Shown one piece after another: positions 20,070-31,729 of a stretch of DNA of 64,000 nucleotides. The stretch lies in assembly GCA_963680875.1 (NCBI GenBank), contig OY804590.1:20088640-20152639 (forward strand), written 5' to 3'. A model generated the notes under the pieces. That model did no database searches, was not told the DNA's origin, and saw nothing but the letters and a program-made list of their open reading frames with translations. The position numbers were made by a program, and so were the translations under genes. Source of the DNA: Bathymodiolus brooksi (lineage: Eukaryota; Mollusca; Bivalvia; Mytilida; Modiolidae). The stretch's first letter is position 1. Every line of letters begins with the position of its first letter.

Positions 20070-20245
20070 ATGTATATGTATACGTCTGAAAATTAAACCA
20101 AACAGTGTTAGAATTAGATTTTAGAGCTGTCAAATTTTTGTTCTTCCCTCGACGGGATTTGAACCCACACCATTGATACACTGCAGCACCATTCGCCTAG
20201 CCTTACGTCCAGCGCCCTAGACCACTCGACCACATCCACTCCCTT
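20070..20245 (-). mobile_element. tRNA-Leu/Ser-like SINE head (minus)
   Basis: On the minus strand: GTGGTCGAGTGGTCTAGGGC (A box), GCTGGACGTAAGGCTAGGCG and TGTGGGTTCAAATCCCGTC (B box). The sequence resembles a tRNA with a long variable arm, but the acceptor-stem halves do not pair. The segment is an insertion missing from the duplicate at 20890, so I read it as a SINE or tRNA pseudogene, not a tRNA gene. Confidence 0.55.
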
Positions 20246-20679
20246 TAATACTGTAAGGTAAGTCTTTTTGCGTTGATAACCATCACTTGCGGTTATGCTA
20301 ATCATTTGATGCATATTCCTTTATGAAGGAATCCCGCTCCGGCGAGGTGTACTCGATACAAAATTATGTGATAAAGTTTGTCAGTGACTTGTGACAGGTC
20401 GGCAGTTTTCTCCGGGTACTCCGGTTTCCTCCACCAATAAAACTAACTGCCACGAGATAGCTCACTATTTTCTATGGGTGTTTTATAATCGAGCGTGGTA
20501 GATCTAAGAACACTCCGTTAAGGGTCGCGTCAAGGGTCACCATAAATGCATTATAACTGACTAACACCCGAAATTAACGAAAGCAAATCTCGTGCGAAAA
20601 TGTTGTATAATTTAAGGGAAAACATCCAACGGACTTTTCAAATAGATAGCCAATTTCCTATGGTTACTGATGGATGCTG

Positions 20680-20885
20680 ATAGTGTCTCATATTGCCATA
20701 TCTGTAAGAAACCTCATGAATTTATCGAGCAGAAATCGTGAATGATTATTGCCAAAATCGTGGAAAGCATAGATATTTTGTCCTGCTTCCAGTCATCTGC
20801 AAAGTATGCTGTTTGCCTCATGTCATGAAGGACACCATTGAAACTAAACACATGACTGGTTTGGTGGACAAAGCCATTTTATGAC
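20680..20885 (+). pseudogene. Zinc-finger/endonuclease VII-like fragment, frameshifted
   Basis: One frame reads SYCHICKKPHEFIEQKS then stops. The next frame continues VNDYCQNRGKHRYFVLLPVI and CKVCCLPHV. The CHIC…(V)xDxC…GK(Y/H)R arrangement resembles the Cys/His endonuclease VII-type module in DNA polymerases of large eukaryotic transposons. One frameshift near 20738 joins the pieces. It is too short and diverged for certainty. Confidence 0.35.
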
Positions 20886-21510
20886 TATAATGTTCACGTA
20901 CCTGTTATATATATATCATTTAATACTGTGAGGTAAGTCTTTTTCATTAATTATCTGACGGTGTGGTAATGATTTGACTATAGTGCATATTCCACCGGAA
21001 AGGGGGGGGGGGGTACTTCCTATATAATGAAATCCCCCTCAGGCGAGGTGTACTCGATACAAAATTATGTGATAAAGTTAGTCAGTGACTTGTGAAGGTC
21101 GGCAGTTTTCTCCGGGTACTCCGGTTTTCTCCACCAATAGAACTGACTGGCCACAAGATAGCTGAAATATTGTTGAAAGTGGCGTTAAACACCCTAATCC
21201 ACTTCCTACATAAATATATAACTTTGATAGACACTGAGGAAGGTCATTTGTTGATCGAAAATTTTGTCAATATATTTTTTGTAACATCTTTATCGGTATC
21301 GTTGCACAATCTTCTAGACTTCTATAATTTATTTTGTTTGTGCTGCATCGTCATGTCTCGACGATCCGTTACTCATTAAGTTCTCTGGTTGGTAGATTCC
21401 CTTAGACTTTATATATATATATTATGCAGACGTGCCTCTGTAATAGACGACATTTTCAACTTCAAATATAAGACTGAGTGTCATATTTACCACTTCAACG
21501 TGAGGAGATT

Positions 21511-21640
21511 TTTATGTATATGTTTTGTAGATCGTTGTTTGTACTTTTGTACTTTTTCTTTTGGCCATTGTGTTGTCTGTTCTTCTTCGATATACAGATT
21601 CTGATTACCCTTTTGATATCTTCAAACTCTTCTTATTCTA
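21511..21640 (+). mobile_element. Retroelement 3'-UTR fragment (plus)
   Basis: TATGTTTTGTAGATCGTTGT…CTTTTGGCCATTGTGTTGTC…TACAGATTCTGATTACCC…TCTTCAAACTCTTCTTA. Spurious hydrophobic open frames come from this segment. It is present at the same place in duplication copy B (32060). Confidence 0.85.
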
Positions 21641-22212
21641 TGATATATCAATATGTCGTATTTCAACAAGCTCATGCAACTTCTTCTAAGCCAAAACAAA
21701 TTCTTCTATAATTATATTGTAATTTAACATGGAAAGGTGTAACATTTATATATGTGTGTGTGTGTGTGTTTATTTCTTTTTATATAAGTTTAATATATGA
21801 TTGGGTATGCTTTTTCGTACTGTACTCCTAATATGAATGGGGGTGGAGTTGGTTTTTTTTCCTCTAACTCCTGCGACACCACTGTAGACTGATTTAATTT
21901 GTATCATTAATTGATATATTGACTTAATGATTGAATTTCATGTAATGCAGTGTCCTGGTCTAAATCGAATAATAAAATGTTTCTGAGGAATTTTAATTTA
22001 ATTCTTTATTTATTTTATGAGTATATCATACAGCCAGAGGCTACTAGTAGCTCTCCAAAATGTTTCTGGGGTTAATGTTTGATATGAAAATGCATTGCTT
22101 AGTATAACTCAATGGGCCTCTACGTCACTCGTTTCCATTTGGATGAATAATGTATGGTCGCTCATATCACTGCACACCAGTTAAAATTTAAGGGTTCGGA
22201 ACCAGTGCAACC

Positions 22213-22468
22213 CAGGGGCGGATCCAGGGGGGGGCGCGCACCCGGCGCGCGCCCCCCCCTAAAATTGGAAAAAATATGATTTTATGGCGTAAAATCGTGA
22301 TTTCTCACACGAAATACCCCAAAAATTTTCGAGCCTCCCTCCGCAATTGGAAACAATATAATTTTTTGGCGTAAAATCGTGATTTTTCACAGGAAATACC
22401 CCTTCCTCCACTCGGCGCAATTTTTTTAAGTGCGCCCCCCCTAACTTGAAATCCTGGATCCGCCCCTG
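22213..22468. mobile_element. MITE with CAGGGGCGGATCC ends, copy 1
   Basis: Terminal inverted repeat CAGGGGCGGATCCAGG / CCTGGATCCGCCCCTG. The flanks repeat CAACC (22208-22212, 22469-22473). Copy B of the segmental duplication has the uninterrupted site GTGCAACCTACTAGC near 33700. Internal G- and C-runs border a duplicated GGCGTAAAATCGTGATTT motif. Non-coding. Confidence 0.9.
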
Positions 22469-23092
22469 CAACCTACTAGCTAAAAATGTAGATCTTTGTT
22501 ACTTGTAAACAATTGTTGTAATTATATCAAATTCACAATCCATAAATCACTTATAATGTGTCCGTCGTGGATTTGATCATTATGAAAAGAAAGCTTAAAC
22601 AGTGATGGACAACAATTCAATCAGTATCAAAAATACCAACTATCACCTCTCATCTTAATCCACTGAAAACAAAAGAAACCAGCAACATATGGCGTTGGAA
22701 ATCCATGTCCAGGTCATGACTTGGGACAGGCACATTGGTGTGGCGGGGTTCAATGGGATTCCAATTCTAGATCTCCTCTCTTGATAACTAGATCTTATAA
22801 TAGCTGGATTTACATACATTTATTTTCTGGAATGAAGCTTGCCAATGGACCGCACTGAGTTCTCGGTGATCAGCTAATCGCCCATCAAGCCAGCAATCTG
22901 TTTTAAATATCCACGGGAGAAAAAAAATTAATGATATTAATTCAATAAATTATGGGCAATAGTTATTTGTTCGGCCACTCCGTTTATGCTTTTTCCGATT
23001 TTCTACCCTATTTTAATATTTTGGAAAGAAGAAAATGTTCGTTCCTGATCAGTAATTGTCATCCTTTAATGTATTATTTATTAGGTGTATTG

Positions 23093-23294
23093 CAGGGGCG
23101 GATCCAGGGGGGGGGGGCGCACCCGGCGCCCCCACCCCCCCCCCCCCCCCCTAAAATTGGAAAAAATATGATTTTTTGGCGTAAAATTGTGATTTTTCAC
23201 ACGAAATACCCCAAAAATTTTCGCGCCACCCTTCGCTCGGCGCAATTTTTTTAAGTGCGCCCCCCCCTAACTTGAAATCCTGGATCCGCCCCTG
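23093..23294. mobile_element. MITE with CAGGGGCGGATCC ends, copy 2
   Basis: Same family as 22213-22468, shorter inside. The flanking 5-mer TATTG is duplicated (23088-23092, 23295-23299). The equivalent site in copy B (ATATATTGTAGACTTC near 34278) is empty. Confidence 0.9.
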
Positions 23295-23299
23295 TATTG

Positions 23300-25706
23300 T
23301 AGACTTCTCAGGGAGGGAATCGTTTTTCTGTAATACTCTTGTGGTATAAAAGTTTTACACTTTACCAGACATTCAATCTGTTCCGAGAGAAGAATCCCGA
23401 GACATCTTAGTGCATCCTGTGTCTTCGGACATTTACGTTAATTGTATGCAATGTCATGAAATTGAACACGAAGACATTTTAAATTGATAATGATCATCTA
23501 TAACATTTGTAGTAATACTTCTACAGAAATATCAGATTTACATAGGCAAATGGGAATAGTACATATACAAATTATTGTTTCTGTGGCAACAAAAACTAGA
23601 AGCGCATTAGAAAGTTGACGTTATCTGGTAAAGTGTCAAGATAACTTTGCATTTAGATTAAGTTGAACCTGTCTGTCAAAAGTAATAGTGTTTGTGTGTG
23701 TGTGTGGGGGGGGGGGGGGGGGGGGGGTTTGAGAAGGGGTTAAAGGGAAACTTCGCAAAAAAAACTTGGTGGTAATTCTTTTTATTTTTCTTATTATTCT
23801 AAATATATGAATTTATTACACAATCACTTTTTGCAGATTTACGTTTTGCTTCTATAGATTATGGCAAAACAAATGAATCGGGGGGAAAGGTTCGTCTTTA
23901 ATGAGACACATTAACAAAAGATTGTTTTCCAAATTGAAGAACTACGAAATTAAGTTAAAAAAAGAACGGACATCGGAACAATGCCCTGAATTCGTTAAAA
24001 AAAAAATCAAAAAAGGCCTATACTACGGGGCAAAATTGTCTTAATGACATTATTCAGTAAGATCGCACTTTGTAATCGATCGTTCATGCATTACAATAAA
24101 GATACACATAAGCTAAAAGCACAGAATGTTACAGGGTAGGAAGCCATACAATTGAGAGGTTTATGTAAACATATAATTTGTAATAGTTTTCATTTAACAA
24201 TTACAAACGATGAGTATTATAAATACTTTTAAAGTTTATTATACAAAACTGCAGGGTACATCTCTTACGTAATATAATAATTTGTTTATGGTAATACAAT
24301 ATTCGTATTCGCCAACAGTAAAAAGATTAATCTGTTTTCATAACGATTATTTCTGATTTGAACAAAGCGTAATATATATAATATGTCTCTGCGTAAAGAA
24401 AACATTTTTTGTTTATTTTAATCACGTCTTTCGAATTGGCGGACCCTTCTGATTAATCTCAGAATAGTCATAAAAAATTTGTTCTTCACAATTATTGATA
24501 TTTCACCGCGAATATTATGTTTGATGTATTGTTGTTGTGTATCAATCATAATCGTTATTTGTATATGCCCTCCTGGGGCCCTGATTTGGTTAATAAACTT
24601 ATTTCTATTTCTATAAGGAAAAATTGCATACGAATGGTTTTTTGTCTATTTTGCAAGAAGAATTTCTACCCTGCCCTGTTCACCCTGCTTTATTTCATAA
24701 TTTTGGTTGTTGCTACATCATTCTGATGCGGCACACAAAAATCAAGATAAAAATGAACAATTCAATATAGCTTACGATCAATGGTAATTCTTAAGATTTG
24801 TTTATGAAAATAGCCCATGAATCATTGCTGCATTAGGTGCGGATCCAGCAGTTTTGAAAACGGGGTGCCAGGCTCTTGTTTGTCAATTTTTACCCAATTT
24901 ATACACGAATTTTACTAAATTGTCGAACACCCCCTTGATCCCGCATATGCACCCATTCCTAATTACTTCAACGTGATCAGGGTCGTGTATTTTGATCACC
25001 TATTAGAACCTTTAAAATGTGTCCTGTGTGGACCTAAACTCATTACGCATATATATTAGGTACCCTGCTGAGTGAACCGGTGTGAATGTACCTGTCGTTT
25101 TCAGAATGAAGATAAAAAATAAGTAAATCCCGCATTTCACTTCTTACTTCAGGAATTATTTGCCTTAATTTATTGAAGAATAAAATATTTAAAATTAAAA
25201 TATGGTCTCTCGCTTCTGAAAATACATGAAAAATATAAGAAATATATTTTTCGCATAATATTTTACGTTTCGCTCATCAAAAATGACAAACAAAAAAAGG
25301 AAAAGGAATTAACATTTTTAAATCACTTGCTCGCTCTGGACAATGTTTTTAGCACAAAATCCGAAGAACAAGAAGTAAATCTGGTGTGGCCTAATCTCTT
25401 TTTAATTTTTGACTGCCCTTCATCTGTTTATACCGCTCATGATCATGATCTCTTCCGAACTTTGTCTAAATGAATATCAGTGGATATCAAAATTATAGGT
25501 CAAGTTTGCTTACGGGGTTTCGAGCTGAAAAAATCATATATTTAGGTGTTGTGCCTTTTTGGGGGTCACTGAGCAAAGAGGTTTTTTTCTTTAAACACTA
25601 CCTTTGTAAACTACAATAAACCGAATATGCTTAAACACAAATAAATAATATACGTGTATTGTATATAATTGAAATCTTCATATTAGTTAGTTTAATTATG
25701 TCCATT
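23300..25706. other. No gene recognised; simple repeats
   Basis: Continues the segmental duplication to about 23680, then unique AT-rich DNA. A (GT)n/poly-G tract sits at about 23690-23728. The 24517-24726 open frame has no family signature. This is the 3' flank of the minus-strand P2X7-like gene. Confidence 0.45.
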
Positions 25707-26278
25707 TTATTCTAAACTAGTCAGAGATATATCACTTTCACATGCACACTCTTTAAAACCTTCATAATTTCCATCTGGTGACGGAAACTCTTCCCTTATA
25801 GTTTTGACAACGCAGGCTGGTAGGGTCACTCTGTATTTTTTGCCAAGTGGTTGACCTTTTCTGACCCAACAAACAAACTGACGATCAGCCATGAGTCTAC
25901 TCTGTCGGTTAGTTAACACAAAAAACTAATATAGCTTGTTTCAAGCACAACAGGGTTGAGACAAACTGTTCTAAAGTTGGTGTTATCGGTAATGCAGTCA
26001 CTGGGTTCCAATTGACCATCAAATAATGAAAATTCGTGGCAGCACAGAAATTCCGACGTCAAAGGTAGTGAAATACATTTTGAGCATGAGCACCAATTTG
26101 TGTCGTTCTGACGTGGGTTGTTCTCGATTTCCCGACGTTGGGCACTCGCTGCCTCTTCCATTTGTCTGAGTTCTTCTTCCGTATATTCTGGTTCAAGTTG
26201 GTAACCAAACTCTCCATAGTCGTCGAAATCTACATCACTTGAGGCGCTAGCGTCACTTTCCGTACCTGAGCTCGACAT
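25707..26278 (-). CDS. P2X7 intracellular-domain-like protein, one frameshift
   Basis: The intronless minus-strand gene starts at ATG 26278. An N-terminal acidic/serine-rich region (SSSGTESDASASSDVDFDDY) and a Glu-rich helix lead to a Cys-rich segment (NWCSCSKC, then FLCCHE), followed by VCLNPVVLETSY. The frame then stops at 25913. The adjacent frame continues at once with LMADRQFVCWVRKGQPLG, VTLPACVV and SPDGNYEGF, ending at 25707. Both halves belong to the P2X7 C-terminal 'ballast' domain (Cys/Zn cluster first, RQF.CW…G.Y.GF last). The break is at a T run (25921-25926), consistent with one missing T: either a real mutation or an assembly error. No channel part is present. Known relatives are domain-only proteins of unknown function in invertebrates. 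Confidence 0.7.
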
Positions 26279-26376
26279 ATTTAAACTATATCTAAAACGT
26301 TAATTTCGGTGCTTTATATAGAAATGTTCCCAAACAAACAACACGCGTTGAACAAAAGAAAAGTAAAGAAATATTG

Positions 26377-26660
26377 ATTGAGTAAAATCATAATCATTTG
26401 ATTAAATCAAATTAATTAAAATATATTTTATGAACACCGACTGTTAAAATGATGATTGAGTAAAATCATAATCCTTTGATTAAAATTAAATTAATTAAAA
26501 CATCTTTTATGAACACCGACTGTTAAAATAATGATCGAGTAAAATCATAATCATTTTTTTTTATTGTTAAAAAGAAAAATTCATTTCTAAACGTTTAGGC
26601 CTCCTAAATCATTTTGTTTAAAATTAAAATTAAAACATCTTTTATGAACATCGATCGTTA
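26377..26660 (+). repeat. AT-rich tandem repeat, about 79-bp unit
   Basis: About 3.5 units marked by GAGTAAAATCATAATC (near 26379, 26457, 26537) and TTTTATGAACA(C/T)CGA. It lies about 100 bp upstream of the P2X7-like ATG, in its likely 5' flank. Confidence 0.8.
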
Positions 26661-27559
26661 AATTATTATGATGAGACAGCTATATATAGTTAGGCCAATT
26701 ATTAATCCGGTCACCTTGAATTGTATGCCTCTCATAATGAAAACTTATAATTTCAAGGATGGTGTATACTTTTTTATCATCTAAAACATAAATTGTTCCT
26801 GTTATTTCAACATTATATTTATTCTAATGTTTTAAGAATATTTTATCTTTAATAGATAATAAACTATCTACCAACTCGTCTTGGAAAGCAAATAGTGTGT
26901 ATTCAAATTCCCATTTTATTAATCCGGTCACCTGTATAATTTTACCCTCCGGCTAGAAAACACACAAGCGGACATCTACATGCGGAGATCAAAATAACAG
27001 TAAATAGCATGCCGAATAATGATTATAAAAAAAGGGATTAAAACAGAATCTAGAAATCAATGCACAAGTTACGCGTTGTCAAAATTATCCATTATATTTT
27101 TCAGCACATTAGCAGTAAAACAAAATGAACATAATTGTAAAAGGGATCCGATATATATGTTGTAAAACACTCTTTCCGTTGTAAATATAAAGGAAATGAA
27201 ACATTTTGCTCATTTAAAATAGTAGTTTGTCAAAACGGTACTTAGCTGTTCACTTCAGTATTTAATTTTCCAACGGTTATTAGATTTAAATTACAGTCCT
27301 CTGAGCGCTTTAAATGAAGCGAATTTAACATCAGCGACCCAGACTTTAAATTTCAATCCCACAATGCAACTCTCGGGTTAAAACGTCACAACCCATGAAC
27401 AAATAAGAAATTAAAATTACAAATTTGCGATTTGCTTCGTTATTTGTGGAAATATGTCGATAAAACTTTGTGAATATGTAGTCTATATCACCAGGAACAT
27501 ATTTAGCTAACATGTAAAAAATCGCGAAATTTCCCTTTAAACTAGTATTATGGGCCAAA
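26661..27559. other. Intergenic, no gene seen
   Basis: AT-rich. 'ATTAATCCGGTCACC' occurs twice (near 26701 and 26918). Open frames are short and unconserved. The sequence leads into the duplicated block that starts near 27540. Confidence 0.4.
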
Positions 27560-27682
27560 ATCTCCCCTCTTTGTTAATGATGCTGTCATGAGAGTGTTTT
27601 ATCTCCCCTCTTTGTTAATGATGCTGTCATGAGAGTGTTTTATCTCCCCTCTTTGTGAATGATGCTGTCATGAGAGTGTTTT
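27560..27682 (+). repeat. 41-bp tandem repeat, three units
   Basis: Unit ATCTCCCCTCTTTGTTAATG + ATGCTGTCATGAGAGTGTTTT, starting at 27560, 27601 and 27642. Copy B of the segmental duplication has a single diverged unit near 34868, so the expansion is specific to copy A. Confidence 0.9.
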
Positions 27683-27919
27683 CCACGTGTGAGTAAAATG
27701 TCAACTCTCATATAACTGTGTGAGCTGATATCAAGAACGCTCTAATCTTGAACTTTATACATAATATTATTCGTCTTCATGACATATAATATATCTCTAT
27801 TAAAGAGAGCCGATGGCCTCAACCATTATCTAAATATTAGATAGTATACACGGCTATCACAAGGCATCATAGTGAAAACATAGTTAAATTAGGACGGAAA
27901 TATAATTGTCAATATCATT

Positions 27920-28310
27920 AGGAGTTTGAAGATACCAAAGGAGTAATCAGAATACGTAAAGATAAGATGATCAGACAAAACAATGTTTTGTGTGTGTTAA
28001 TGGTATCCATGTTGCTGCCTCTGTTTTGAATATTATTCGGTTGGATATTGGAAAGAAAAGTTTAAATGTACAAGGAGATAATCAGAAGCCGTAAATCGAA
28101 GGACAGAAAATACAATGGTCAAAAGAAAAAGGCCAAACAATGATCTACAAAACACTACATTGAAAACTAAAGATTGAGTTACACGAACCCCACTAAAACC
28201 CGGGGGTGAACTCGGGTGCTCCAGAAGGGCAAGTAGTTCCTGCTCTACAAGTGGCACCCATCATCGTGTTATTCTATTTACAAACCCGGTGATAAGTCAT
28301 GAATGAGGAA
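27920..28310 (-). mobile_element. Retroelement 3'-UTR copy (minus)
   Basis: On the + strand: GTTTGAAGATACCAAAGGAG (27922), then after a patch AATCGAAGGACAGAAAATAC…AAACACTACATTG…CGAACCCCACTAAAACCCGG…GGTGCTCCAGAAGGGCAAGT…AACCCGGTGATAAGTCATGA. This is the reverse complement of the module at 9662-9945. The homologous position in copy B (35665-35935) carries the same insertion. Confidence 0.8.
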
Positions 28311-28624
28311 AGGCCCGAGAAGTTCTTACGACTAGTGGAACATCTTCCTTCATCTCTACGCAAGTGACAGAATGCTTATGAACAAGATGTTGATATCTTC
28401 CGAAAAACTGTTTTAAGGATAAGGTGCATGAAACAGAACTGTATATGTCTGCTGTCGGATGTTGGTATATTTTCTGTATTCCTTCGTTGAAGCTGAATTA
28501 CGCCCCTCTCATTCCAAAACTGTAACATAAAACATGTTACTGCTAATTAAGGGTGTTTAATTATAAGCAGTACAATTATGTCTTTAATGTACTGCTTGTA
28601 AACAATTTCTGGACAACAAAAATC

Positions 28625-29362
28625 TTCTTCTTCTTCTTTGGTTACGGAAAACCATCAACGTACTGATGTTTACTTTCCGGAGCATGCCTGGTAAAATGTT
28701 TTCAAATTTATAAAAAAAAATTCGGAACATAGAAAATTAGTTTGATGTAATTGTTATTATTATTTTTTAGTTTTATATTATCAGTTTTTTACAATTTTTC
28801 TTTTAATTTTGGATTTTTACAATTTTTTTATTTTTTATTTTTTTATTTATTAAGATAAAAACATGATTTCTGTTTATTTTATTCTGTGTGGATAAGTATC
28901 AAGGAGCACATTGTGAGTGAGTGCACCCTTGAAGGATTCTGTAGTGGTGTTTTTGGTTATGTCGGGGGATAATTTGCTCCAATCTTTAATGGTTTGACAA
29001 AAGAAAGAAAATTTATAACTGTCTTTATTGCATTGGATTTGTCTGTAGGAGTCTTTCCGGGAAGATCTTGTCGTAGACTGGCTCTGAAGTAATATATTTT
29101 GTGTAGGGATAGCGATATTTTCATTTATTACTTTGTGAAACATTATGAGCCTAGTTCTTAGTCGGCGTTCTTGTAGAGTTTGCCAATTCATGGTGTTTAA
29201 CATCTCAGACACACTGCTGGTGTTATGATGTCTGTTGCATGTATACCTGGCTGCCCGTCGCTGTACCTTTTCTAGCGAGTTGATGTTTTCGTTTGTGTGA
29301 GGATCCCAAACAGTGCAGCAGTATTCTAATTTGGGTCTTATTAGGGTTTGATATGCTCGTTC
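28625..29362 (-). mobile_element. 5'-truncated non-LTR retrotransposon
   Basis: The minus-strand frame from 29362 to the TGA near 28874 encodes an RT C-terminal tail: ERAYQTLIRPKLEYCCTVWD, LEKVQRRAARY, SVSEMLNTMNWQTLQERRLR and YRQIQCNKDSYKFSFF. This block typifies CR1/Jockey-type LINE ORF2 ends. A 3' UTR follows and ends in a hairpin-like GGTTACGGAAAACCATCAAC (+ strand) and a short (CTT)n / (AAG)n tail near 28627-28640. The body upstream is missing, the usual result of target-primed reverse transcription. Confidence 0.8.
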
Positions 29363-29746
29363 TTAAATCCAACAAAATAAACGACATTATACCTTTAAAG
29401 TTTGTACTAAATTAATATACCTTGATATACATTCAAGGTGAGATCAACTGACTGATTTCAATTGTCTATTTTTATCAGGGGTGCGTTAACATTTTTATGT
29501 CAATTATTGTTATTATTATTGAATGAATACAAGGAGTGTCGGTGTGTGTATCGTAACCGTGAGTAACTTAATCAATAGACATCGTGATGTGATCATATAG
29601 ATTCATTTAAAAAAAGGTAACTTATTTATTTATTCATGTTTTATCTAGATATTAATATTTTCTCGCGGTTCTTTTAAGTATAGCGGGAAAATATTGTATT
29701 GCCGTTACTGTAGTTATGAATATTTATTAGATATATAGATTCGACC

Positions 29747-30007
29747 TTGGGGTGTTCTCTACGACGTCCGCGTCCTATAACCCTAGGAAACCCCGCATCC
29801 TATATTTAGCATGGTGACTGGAACTAAACACCCGCGTCCTATATTTAGCATGGTGACTGGAACTGGTTATCTGCCCCTTTTATTTTCATATAATGTCTAG
29901 GTTGTGTAGTACTTCTAAGAGTACATTTGAAAATTTCCACCTGCAAAATGTTTATTTTTTATTTTTCCTAGGGTAATAGGACGCGGACGTCGTAGAGAAC
30001 ACCCCAA
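29747..30007. mobile_element. MITE with about 38-bp near-perfect TIRs
   Basis: TTGGGGTGTTCTCTACGACG at 29747 and its exact complement ending at 30007; the repeats continue inward through TCCGCGTCCTAT and CCTAGG. The interior has two copies of CCTATATTTAGCATGGTGAC. No target duplication is evident and there is no coding sequence. Confidence 0.85.
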
Positions 30008-30330
30008 GGACACTTCCAAGGGGGATCACGTGACCTTCGGTCACTACAGGTGTTGCGCAACTTCAGGTTGCGTACACTCAAAGGGAACTCCGAAGGGGTC
30101 AAGTGACCTTCGGTCACATCCGGTTCTACTACTAAGAAAAAAGCGCGGGGAAAAAGCCGGGCATGCGCAGAAGCTACTTCCGGTCAGGGACACTTCCGAA
30201 TAGGTCCTCTTCCGTTCACGTGACTGTCACTTCCGGCCAAAAGACCCATTAGGGCGGATATGGCACTGGTTGCGCATGCGCTGAACATACTTCCGGACAG
30301 GGTCACTTCCGGTCACGTGACTTCCGGTAG
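30008..30330. promoter_or_regulatory. GC-richer promoter-like motif cluster (ETS, E-box, NRF1-like)
   Basis: Five exact ACTTCCGG (ETS core) at 30176, 30229, 30289, 30305 and 30320; CACGTGAC (USF/MITF-type E-box) at 30027, 30217 and 30314; palindromic GCGCATGCGC (NRF1-like) at 30272 and GCATGCGC at 30161. This combination is characteristic of CpG-type housekeeping promoters in animals. No TATA box. The following + strand frame (ATG 30260, to 30592) lacks any recognisable domain, so the driven transcript is unknown. The block could instead be a GC-rich repeat built from ACTTCCGGTCACGTGAC-like units. Confidence 0.4.
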
Positions 30331-31729
30331 CACCACCTCAAATGATAATTTGTCCGTCCCCATATACTACTTATATGAAGCCCCAGATCGCACCATTTTG
30401 CATCTCGTCGAAAACAAAATTCAGGCGGGGGGTAGACCCAGACACACTCCCATTCAAAATTATGGCGTGCACTTTATTAAGCCTCAGCTACGCCCCTGTC
30501 AGACATCTGTTGTTCAGGTATTTCAAAAGTTAGTTTGCCTGCAGCCACTAACGGATCCTACATCGTATTGGGTAGACCCTCTGTCATCTTAATGTCCTCC
30601 AATTTTAGGGTACCTTTAGCCTCTCTAGCTGTTATAGTCCATTTGAATGCTATAGACCACCTAAGAAAAATAATTAAAAATCCATTTTAATGTTTTGTTT
30701 TCTTTTTTCTTCACATATATATTTTATATGTTTCTACGAACTCTGACAGTAACTTTTATAATTTTTCATCCATAGATAAAAAAAAAGTTGCCCATTCACA
30801 TGTACGTGTGGACAGGACCCTATGATGCCCCCCCCCCCTTTTTTTTTTCTTTTAGATGTTGTCCCCCCTTTTTTTTTTTTCATATATACATCATTTTGCA
30901 ACTTTCTATGTATCACTGTATGACATATATACAATAAATACAATAAAACAGTAGTTTCTATCCATGCCGGGTTTCTGACATAATATTATAAAAGAGAAGG
31001 TAAGTCACTCTTCTTTGTTTACATTGGGGTACCTGTTGTGCATTCATCTTAAATTTAGTGAATAAAAAAGGCCTACCTGTCTGGAAATTGGCTTATTCCT
31101 TCTCTGTATATATTATTCTCCCTGAAAACACACATCAATATTTATTTACAGCAGCTGACAACTCTCCATGGAACATTTTCCACTCGTGATTTGCGATTTT
31201 CAGACGACATTTTTGAAAACTCGAATTAAAGCTACGGAAGTGTGATATTAGCGACATCTGCTGGTCATTTGAAATATTGACGATACGTAAAACGCGAGAG
31301 TTCCGGGTAAAAAGTTCGGGAATTATTTGCCGCAAAATTTAATTTTTCCCAGAATTCATCATTAGGTTATATGACAAAAACTCTGAATCAGATTATTTTT
31401 TTTCCCTCCACCAAAATCAGAATATTTTTTTCAGCAACATTAGGAATCAGAATATTTTTTTAGAAAAAAAACCATAACCCCCCCTTCAAGTTAAATGGTC
31501 GTTCCCTTACGCAGCTTCCATATGTAGACAGTTTGACCAGAGTCGCTATTAACTCTCCTGAGATAGATTCTCAATCAGTTTTTTTTCCTCTAGTTTCATG
31601 ACATTAATTGCTCTTTACATTGTACATTTATTCTAATTTTTGCAATATTCATGTAAATCTCTGTAACAGAGGAATAAAAGTTAATAAATATATGCGTTTC
31701 ATTTTTTTGCAGAGTATATTTTGAAATAG
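30331..31729. other. No gene recognised
   Basis: Contains the unsupported open frame 30260-30592, C/T homopolymer runs (30826-30880) and AT-rich DNA. 31135-31335 (minus) is open but has no family resemblance. Confidence 0.4.

Larger units (their letters stand above)
20030..21200 (+). repeat. Local direct duplication with SINE 3' fragments
   Basis: GTTCACGTACCTGTTATATA starts both copies (20039 and 20890). Both then run through TTTAATACTGT(A/G)AGGTAAGTC to a SINE body beginning GGCGAGGTGTACTCGATACA (20342, 21044). The SINE bodies end near 20470 (truncated) and 21200 (GGCGTTAAACACC). Copy 1 alone has the tRNA-like insertion at 20070-20245. Confidence 0.75.
19650..29660 (+). repeat. Segmental duplication, copy A
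   Basis: Three collinear blocks match copy B in the same order and orientation: 19735-20020 with 31730-31970; 21500-23680 with 32050-34670; 27540-28585 with 34840-36190. A weaker match links 29410-29660 with 38920-39140. Copy-specific material includes the 23.7-27.5 kb stretch with the P2X7-like gene. Identity is high in places but with many indels, so the duplication is not recent. Confidence 0.75.

Noticed and set aside
20070..20245. Functional tRNA-Leu/Ser gene on the minus strand
   Set aside because: A and B boxes are present but the acceptor stem does not pair, and the segment is an insertion relative to the nearby duplicate, so SINE or pseudogene fits better.
23690..23728. Functional G-quadruplex regulatory site
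   Set aside because: A GT/poly-G run of uncertain length; simple repeat and possible sequencing artefact with no adjacent gene.
30260..30592. 110-residue open frame after the promoter-like cluster
   Set aside because: No domain, a competing open frame in another phase, and no splice or conservation evidence; kept only as context.
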